Shown here piece by piece: positions 50,414 to 59,400 of a stretch of DNA of 64,000 nt. Each line of letters starts with the position of its first letter. Position 1 is the stretch's first letter. Source of the DNA: Berkiella sp964496435 (GTDB taxonomy: Bacteria; Pseudomonadota; Gammaproteobacteria; Berkiellales; Berkiellaceae); assembly GCA_964496435.1 (NCBI GenBank), contig CAZBZP010000001.1, positions 62,001 through 126,000 on the forward strand, in the 5' to 3' direction. A program made the translations under genes and the position numbers. The notes under the pieces were generated by a model. The model did not search any database, was not told the DNA's origin, and was given only the letters and a program-made list of their open reading frames with translations.

Positions 50414-53400
50414 CTACCTCGGCGATGATTTCCTTTTATCTTCATGGGCCTGCGTAGCTTTATTTGGTACTGCAAGCACATCAGGCTTGAAAGGAATACC
50501 CTCTTTTTCGCATCTTTCTTTTAATGCCTGTAATAAATATCCTTTAACGAGTTCGTTACGTTCTGGACTCGCATGAGGCGGCAAGGTAAATGTTGTGCCA
50601 GGCTCCGCGGCCAGCACATAAGCTTTGCAAAAATTCTCCAGTGCCTTATTTTTTTGCTCTGGTGTCACATTGGCGGATTTAAGGGAATATACTACCCCGC
50701 CATTTACCCCTGCACGAGCACTAATATCTACTGTAGGTGTTTGCCTCGTTGAGCCTGGTTCTTTTTCAACTGACATTTTTATCGTCAATTCTTGCTCATT
50801 ACCTACTATCTTTCTGGGGATAATATTTTCTATACCGTAAGATTTCATCTTTTCCTTATCAAGCTCGCCCTGCTCACCACCTGCCACTTGGAAAAATTTT
50901 GGCAAGACATTCAGAGAGTTTGAGTTTTGTGTGAGCAATTCTTCATGTTCTTTTCGTCTAGACATATCAATCGTTATTGATTTACGTCTATCAGCTTCAT
51001 TTCTTTGGGGATTTGATACTGTAATAAAAGCTTCTGTCGAAGGCGATTCACCCCATGATGGTTTAGTCACTCTTTTCCAATTAGGCTTAAGGTTAACTTC
51101 ATCCAAAAGTAATACGCCTACTTTTTGGGATGATTTAGGTTGTTGCTCTGATGGCTCGGAGAGTACTGTAGGCTCATCTAAGAGTAAATCCGGTGCTAGA
51201 TTATCAATCATATCCATTAGGACACTTACATTCTCTCCCTTTGCGTCTGATAAATATTCCTTGATTGCATCTTTACTTTGTTCCAACTTAGCAAGAAGCA
51301 TTCTATTCACTTCCTCTAGTTCTTTAGCTGCAATTTCTCTTAATTCAGGTGCCAACATTGCCTGCTGCGAAAGCACAAAAAGACGCTCCCTATGTCGTGC
51401 TATGACTTTAAGGCCTGCCATGTTCTTATCCATATCTTGCTCTGTGAATTTGTTGATAGCAGAATTCACTTTATAATTTGGATCATGTTTATCAATAGCA
51501 ATTAATTCCCTTAACACCATGAGATCCTTCATCGCAGGAAAAGCTGTTTCGGCCACTTTCTTTAATAGTTTATGTTCTTGTTCTAAGTTGTTTATTTCTT
51601 GCGCAATCTCATCCTTTACGATGTTGTCCGATTCATTAACCATCCTGAGCTCAAAAATACTATTACGTATGTCAATTAATTTTTGTATTTCAGGGTTGGG
51701 TAGGTCTTCGGGACGTAATTGCATTTCAGGGCTAGGAACAACCTTCATCAAACTCTGGGCTAAAGGCTTGTTTTGATTTTTGCTTATAAAATCATTAAGC
51801 GTTTTATCAAGGTTGTTTAGCTCGGTTGCTGCAGCATTTCTTACATCAGGATTATTATGCATTTTATGGACAACCAATCTATTTCTGATATTCAGAATAT
51901 TGAGCAAGAAAGAATCTGTCATCGGCTTTTGCATATTTTCTTGTGTAGTAGTAGCAGCAACAATATATCTTTTTAATTTATTAGCTACCGCTGCATTTGC
52001 TACACCAATTTCTCTTTGAATGAGAACGGATTGCGCTTGTGGTGCGGGTCTTGTGGGTCTGGGTGGTAACACAGAAGGTTGTTGCACAGGTAGAGGCTCT
52101 TGCAAAGGCGCAACTTGTGGTTTTTGGAGTATTTGAGGCGCGACCTCAATCACAAGTGATTTCAGTGCCAATGCATCTTTAGTTTCAACATGTGTTAATA
52201 TTGCATCTTTAGCTTCTTCAATTTGCGCTTTAAGCACTTGATCTAATGCTTGAAGATCTTTAGCAAAACGTTGCCTTAATTCAGGTGCAATCGAATTATC
52301 TTGTGAATAGCCATGAAGTCTTGCACGATAACGAACAATTGCATTTGCTATTTCTGTGCTCTCGTAATTACTTCTGTTTGAGAATCGATGAATATTATTT
52401 CTAATAAGAAAATTATAATTACTGATATCCATACCAACCATTTCTCTAAATTTAAAGAGATTGGCTTGCAAAGCTAGAGATTTCTCTATCTGATCTTTAA
52501 GTTGTTTATGTTGTGCTACTACAGGGGCAATTTCTGCTTTATCAGCCTTGTTCAAAAATAAAGAAAATAGATGATCTCTTACATTTGCAATTTCATCCAA
52601 CTGGGAAATTAACAAAGCAGAATCTATCTGTGGTGCTTGTTGTACAGGAATTTGTTGGGGTGCTACTTGTACTTGCTCTAAAACCTTAGCTTCCTCAACT
52701 TTTTCTGGATCTTTTAGCTCTTGAACTACTTTTTCCTCCACTGCAGAACTAAATTTAGCGTGGATTTTTTGAAGCTTTTTAAATAGTCCTTCATCATCAA
52801 TAATTTTCTCAAAATCTTTCTTTGCATCAGCATCTTGTAAATTATTTTTAACAATAGTCCTCAAATTATTAAGATCTATAGCATAAGGGGGCGTTTGCAC
52901 CATTGCCATGACTTGTTTCATCGTTTCAGCTAAGATAGCTTTATATTCTGAATTATCCTTAGATTTTTTCGATGCTTTTTCTATGCTGCTTTGAAGATAA
53001 GCTCTCATTTTATCATTAACAACTTTATTTTTAATATAGGCGGCAACAGGATCATTGCTGTTTAGCGCCAGCATGGCATTGGCCTGCGTCGAAAATATTT
53101 GCGCCAGAGCAACTTTAAATTCATTAAAGTTAGCACTACTTAAAATATGAATAATGTCACTAGATGCTAAAGTTGAACTTTTAATTTCATCCATTAAAGA
53201 TTGGCAGTTTTGTTTGTTCGGGTTAGCATGACAAACATTAAGTTTTTGCAAAAGTTGTTCTTTAGCTAAACTTATATCCTTTTCTGTATTAAGTGTAGAG
53301 GTAGCTGCCTGAACCTTAGCTAATTGCTCTAGCAATTGTTTATGTAAACTTAGTGCTGAAAGTATCGCTTCCTTATTTGGCTCTGAATCAGGAACTATAT

Positions 53401-56400
53401 TACCTTGCAACGCTTTTGAAAAGGCCTCACCGTATTGTTTCGTATATTGTGCTGCCATCTCCTTACTGAGTGTCTGTAGCAACAATACATAGCGAGGCAA
53501 TCTTTGTACGGGTAAAATCCAAACAGCAGCAAATGATTGAGTCTGTTTCTTAGTACCAGTTTTAATAACTTCGGCAACATCAGGTGGTAATTGTAATTTG
53601 CTGAAATTTTGAACAAAGTTAACATACAACTTGCTGAGTGTATCTATGTTGGCGAACCAGGCCGCAGGATCGGGATTTTGCAAATTATTTAAAAATTGCT
53701 GTTGTGCTTCTCTAATTTTAATATGATGTATTACTAAATCAACAAATTCCATTTTCGTTGAGAATCCACGAATTTGAGAAGGCTCTAAACTGTCATATTT
53801 GTCTAACATTTCACCTATTAAGACTCTATCTAAGAGAAACATACTATTAATGTAACTTTTTTCAGTGTCTAAAAGCTCCTTAAAAACTGTGGCCGGAATA
53901 CTGGCAGTAGGTTGTATTTGTCTGTCTTCGCCACGATCATCCTTTTTAGTAATCGTCTGAATATTAAAGTGCTGGCAAAAATCAGCAATCATGCTGTTAA
54001 AGTCTGGCATATCAGGCAATTTTTCAGGTATTCCAAGACGTTCAATATGCTTTTTATTTTCAAATTTCAGCAGTTGTGCTCTGTCTGCTTTCAAATCACG
54101 GGCTGCTTTTGCCATTTTTCTAGGGGAAACGATGTTTCTTGAATGCTCTAATGTCTTATATTGAGCCAATTTACTTTCAATGTCCTTTCTTATTTGAACA
54201 GAATGTAACTTCACTTTATCATTGATTGTGACTGATATAATTCTTTGCATATCTAAGCTTTCTGGATCACGACCGGGATGCATCTCATGCCAAGCAGATT
54301 TAAGCTCAGGGAAGTTAGCTAGTTCTAGATTGACACCATATTTTAAGCTATTCATCAAATCAAGCGCATGGCGTATTTGCTGATCAAGCACTTCAAGTCT
54401 GTTCCCTGTATCAAAATAAGCTGAAGGATTTTGATTTATTTTAAGCATGATTGAACGGTATTCATCAAGGTTACTATCCAAGCTATCCAGTACTTCGATA
54501 AGTTTCTTATCTATAGTCGTCAATGGACTATCCACAATGGTAACTTCGATAGCATCTTTGTTCTTTGCATGTTCCTCTTTGGACAGTTGGGCATACTCTT
54601 TTCTTTTGTTTTCTTTTAATTTAGCAGCCTGCACTTCCAGCTTTGCTTTTTCCTTATTTTCAATTGCGGCAATTTTATTTTTAATAGTATCAAGCTTAGC
54701 TTTCAGGGCTTTTTCTAAATCAGGCTCCGTCGTAAGTGTTTCCAAGCCTAGTTTTATCTTTTTAAGCTCCATTTCCAGTTCTAAGTATTTTTCTAAGGTT
54801 ACATCCTCGCCCTGCATTGCCTGTGTCTTTTGAGTATATATTTTTATAAGTGGATGCTCTTCAATATTGCCTGTTACATCCTGGGCAAGTTGTCTTGTTG
54901 TCAATTTATTAACTAATTTTTGATAGGTACTGATAACCTCAGCATCACTCAATGTGCCAAGCGTTAAATCAGGCATTTCATGCATTTTATCCTGCATAAA
55001 ACTTTTCATATGATCGATGCCAGCATGATCGTAAATGATTATCTCTTTAGCTAAATCAGCTAGCATCGCTATAGGACTATTGGCATTCTGTTCTACCATT
55101 TTATTTTCAGCGGCAAAGAAAACTTTATCCAGTAAAGATGCATCGTTCATATTTTGATTGACTCTATCAATCGCAGCATCAAAATATTCCAATTTTTCTA
55201 TGATTTCCAAAGCAGACTGCGCTTCTCGAAAATAAAGTTGATTTTCCACACTCTTATCTTTTTCATAATCTTTAATGATTTTATCTAAGGCAACACTCAC
55301 TTTTGTTCTATTTGTTGAGGTTGACAAGTAGCTTAATGCCATTTCTCTTATGGTAATCAATTTAGGGAGCATGGTGCTGTCAATTTGATTAAACTCAATC
55401 TTTTTAGATAGCTCAGCACTTTTAGCCTTTAGCTGTTCCACTTCTTTAGGAGAACATAATTTCTGATTATCCTTATCATTTATCCATGTATTAATAGATT
55501 GTGCTAGATTCTGCAAATATTCCTTATCTAAAGTATTAAATGCAGTCTCCATGCTGAGCAGTTTAGTGAGAAACATATTTAATGCTTCTTCACCAACGAG
55601 CATTTTACCCTTAGAGGTGCATTCAAATATCCTTGTAATGGTTGCCTTCGGATTCTTCTCCCTTAGATGCTCCATCATTTCTTTTGTATCTTTAGCATCT
55701 AAAGAGATGATATTTCTACTGGATGCACGATAATTTTCAGAAGCATCCATTACTTGTTTTTCAGTATAAGTTTGCGCTAATGCCAATTTGGCTTGTAGAT
55801 CAGTATGCAAACCATCCATCGTTACGGCTTTGCTCGCAAAGGCTTCCTTGGTTTTATCAAATACTTGATATATAGCGCCAACCCACTCCAGCTTATCGGC
55901 ATTCATTTGCAGTGCTCTATTAGCATCATAAGGATCTTTGCGAGATGATGGATTTCCTTCCTCGATGAATGTTAAGTCTGTGAGGTATATACCAACATAG
56001 GGGATAATTGTCTTTCCTTTAGACTGTTCAATCTTCACTGCTTCTCTGTGTTTGGCATAATTTTTAGAGCGATCAATAATGTTGATTATTTCTTGTCGTT
56101 TGAAAAATTCATCACGCTCAGGCATTGCTTTAATATGAGCCAGATTGTACAAATTAGCATTATTAAAAGCCGAAGCGATAGCCATTAAGGTGTTAAAATC
56201 TCCTTTTTGATAGGAATAATCTGCGACTTTTAGGTAAAATCTAGCTAATTCTTCTTGCTGCGAAACAGTAGGCTTATTCAAAATATCCATTTGAACCATA
56301 TTTGAAATAACATTAAATTCACCAATAAAATTGACGACATTTGTACTGCTTGCTGTTTTTGGTTTAGACCAAGCTAAATTATATAAATCGGTAGGTTTGA

Positions 56401-59400
56401 TATTTAATACGTGGGCCATGCCTCTTTTATAGAAATCATCAGCAAGTTGCTCAGCCATCTTATCTAATGTATCTTTAGCTTCTTTCTTTTGCGCTCGCTT
56501 TTTAGGTGCTTTTTCTACTTGTGAATTTAAAACTTGATCAACATGGGAAATATTAGGTTCATTTTTTTGAAACCTAGCAATAATACCATCTCTATTTTGT
56601 GATTCTTTATTAAGGACTTGAAGTGATTTCTCGCATTTGTCTTTAAATTTATTTAATTCATCTTTAAGAGCTCCAGCAGTATTTGCATTAACCTGCATAA
56701 ACTGCAAAAGCGTTGGGTTAAATTCTTTAAAAATATCTGAATGGATTGACGATTGCATCATGGCAGACAAGAGCTGTGATGCATTGTTTATAATCTCAAT
56801 TTTTTGCTCATCACCAATGTGTTGGTCTTCAATTAACGCCGTTAATTCAGCAAGTACAGCTTCTGATTTTGTGACAGACAAAAAGGCAGCAGCATATGTT
56901 TTTAGCTCTTCTTGAGAGAATTTAGAAGATTTCGGGGATGTATCCTCTAAATCAAATTTAAAGTTTGTCGGATCTTTGTATCCACTTAATAACTGCTTGA
57001 CAAAGGAACTTTCTGGTTTACCAAGGATACCATTTTCGGACATTAGTGATATGACTTGTGCACGTAAGTGCGTATTTTTAGTTGATGCTAATTTTCTTAA
57101 TTTATTTTCATAAGCATCGAGTTCTTCTTTTACTTTTTGTTTTTCAGCCTGTGTGGCGGCACCTTGATAGCGCCCTTTTAAATCTACATACTGCTGCAAG
57201 ACTTTTGCAGGCTCTGCATCGCTCATTTTAGCTATCAAGCTTTCCATTTTAGCTGATAATAATGTCTTGATGCTATCTAATTCCTTTGCCATCACTTGAT
57301 TTGCGGCATCAATTTGAACTTCTTTGAGTACCTCCATCATGTGCTTTAATTCTTCAGCTGATGCTGGCGTCGTTAAGGTGAATATTTCTAAAGCCTTAAC
57401 AAACAACAATGCATTTTCACGAAGCTCCTTTTCATCTGCTTTAGTGGAGGTGATTAGCTCATTAAGAGGCTTGATTTGTCCCTTGTTTACTTGCGTAAAT
57501 GCAGCATATATCTTTGCTGCCTCGATAATAGCGTCTTTAAGCTCTGCATCGGTTGGCTTTGAAAATTTATTTTCGAAAATTTTGCCGTAAAATGCTGGTA
57601 CCAGTTGGCCTACTGAGGGTGCTTGAATGCCTCCATTTTCAGCGGATTTTGCTACTGTTGCTTCTTTTGATGCGGGTTTTTGTTCAGCTCCCTGCACTTT
57701 CACTTCTTGTAGGGTAGCATCAGTCGCTACCAGGCTTGGCGCAACAGGGATAGCAGATGGTGGATTTGTTGGGGCTTTTGGTATTTCATCTGCTTTTGCT
57801 TGCTCATTTGATTTTTCATTCTTTTTATCTAATTTCTTCACAATGCTAAATAGTAAAGAAATGTTTTCATTATGGAATTTTTTGTAGCCTGTGTTAACTT
57901 CTGGGAAATTCTCGTTTGTCATTTTCTGGAATTTTTGATTTAATGCAATCATCGCTTGAGCATCAGCAGTTGATATATTATCAATAGAACCTTGGTAGGA
58001 CTTCAATGCTTTATTGAAGACTGCATCTAACTCAATTGTAAATTCCTTATCTATAGATAAGGTTCTTGCAAAGACACCTAAAAAGTAATCCCCTTCGGAT
58101 TTATTATCAACAGCAAATTTACCTTCTCTCTTTGCATAATTAATCATTTTTTCATTTTCTAAAGCTTCAAAATTTAATTGAAAAAGTTTTTGAAAATTAA
58201 TCGGCACTTCATTTTTGATAATTTCAAATTCCTGCTTTAGTTCGGCAAGTTTCGCGACGCGTTGATTTAAGGTTGTGACACCTTCATTAAAACTATTAAA
58301 GTTTTTCAATAGCTCAGTTTTCATTGGCCCTTGATATTTACTAATTTTCTCATACAAGCTATTCATCCTTGCTTCATCTTGAGCCGTTCTCTTACCTTGA
58401 TTTTTATAATTTTTGTATTCGTATATCGCGTTATCGATATCTTTAATTTGATTTAAGTCAGCCTCTTTGGCACTCAATAAGGTTTTAGCTTTTTCAAGTT
58501 CTTTTCTAAGTTTTCCTTGTGTTAGGTTGTTCTCAACTACTGCGGAATTGATTAAACTTAGCAATTTAGAAGCAGCAAATTGATCTTGAATGCTTGCCGT
58601 TGATGGATCACGATTAATAATCTCCAACATAGCTAAATATGCTTTTTCTTGTTCAAGAACAACATCTCCTTTTGTAACTTTCATGAATGCTGGGGCAATT
58701 TCTGTCTGTGCATAATTTCTTAGCATCTCAGCCGTGAGTTTATTTAATTGAGATAAAGTTGTATCTGCTTTTATTGTTAAAGGTCTTGGACACCAAGAAA
58801 AACCATAAATTGTAGCTATACTATCTTTTTCACCAACAAGTGCCTCTTGGCTTGCAATGCCTTTTAGAATATTGGTTGAAAATGATTTAGGCTGTTGTTG
58901 TGATTTTTTCTTTAAAAGTGTTTGAAAATGAGAAATAGTATTGATAGTCTTACCAGTCTTTTCCATTCTAATTGGGTTTTTAATTTGTTTGGAAGAATTG
59001 GCAGGATCATCAATTACCAGAGGATCGCTTTCAGCCGTTGTTACAATTTCACCTAAGTAAAGCGCGATGATTGGAATCGGTGCTTTACCTGATTTGACAT
59101 CCTCATCCATGCGTATACGCAACATTTCATACTTGCCAGCGCCATTGAGCACACCATCCTTTGAACTTTGCTCTGCGTATACTTTTTTGAGGGCAGGCAA
59201 ATCTGTTAAATAGCTAATTTTATTAATTGCATTATGATTCAATCCTGAACCAATTGCATTGGCAATATGATAGTTACCACTCTCTATGGCATATTGAAAA
59301 ACCTTTGAATATAATAGCGTAATATTAATTTGATGTTCTTTGGTCTTGGCATTAAGTATTTCGTTAGTTACTTTGGCTGCCAATTTGTTAAATTCTTCTG

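Noticed and set aside
50931..51476. Plus-strand open frames opposite the giant gene (also at 60279-60599, 54447-54833 and others)
   Set aside because: They are Ser/Leu-rich shadows of the Lys/Glu/Asp-rich giant protein and have no independent support.
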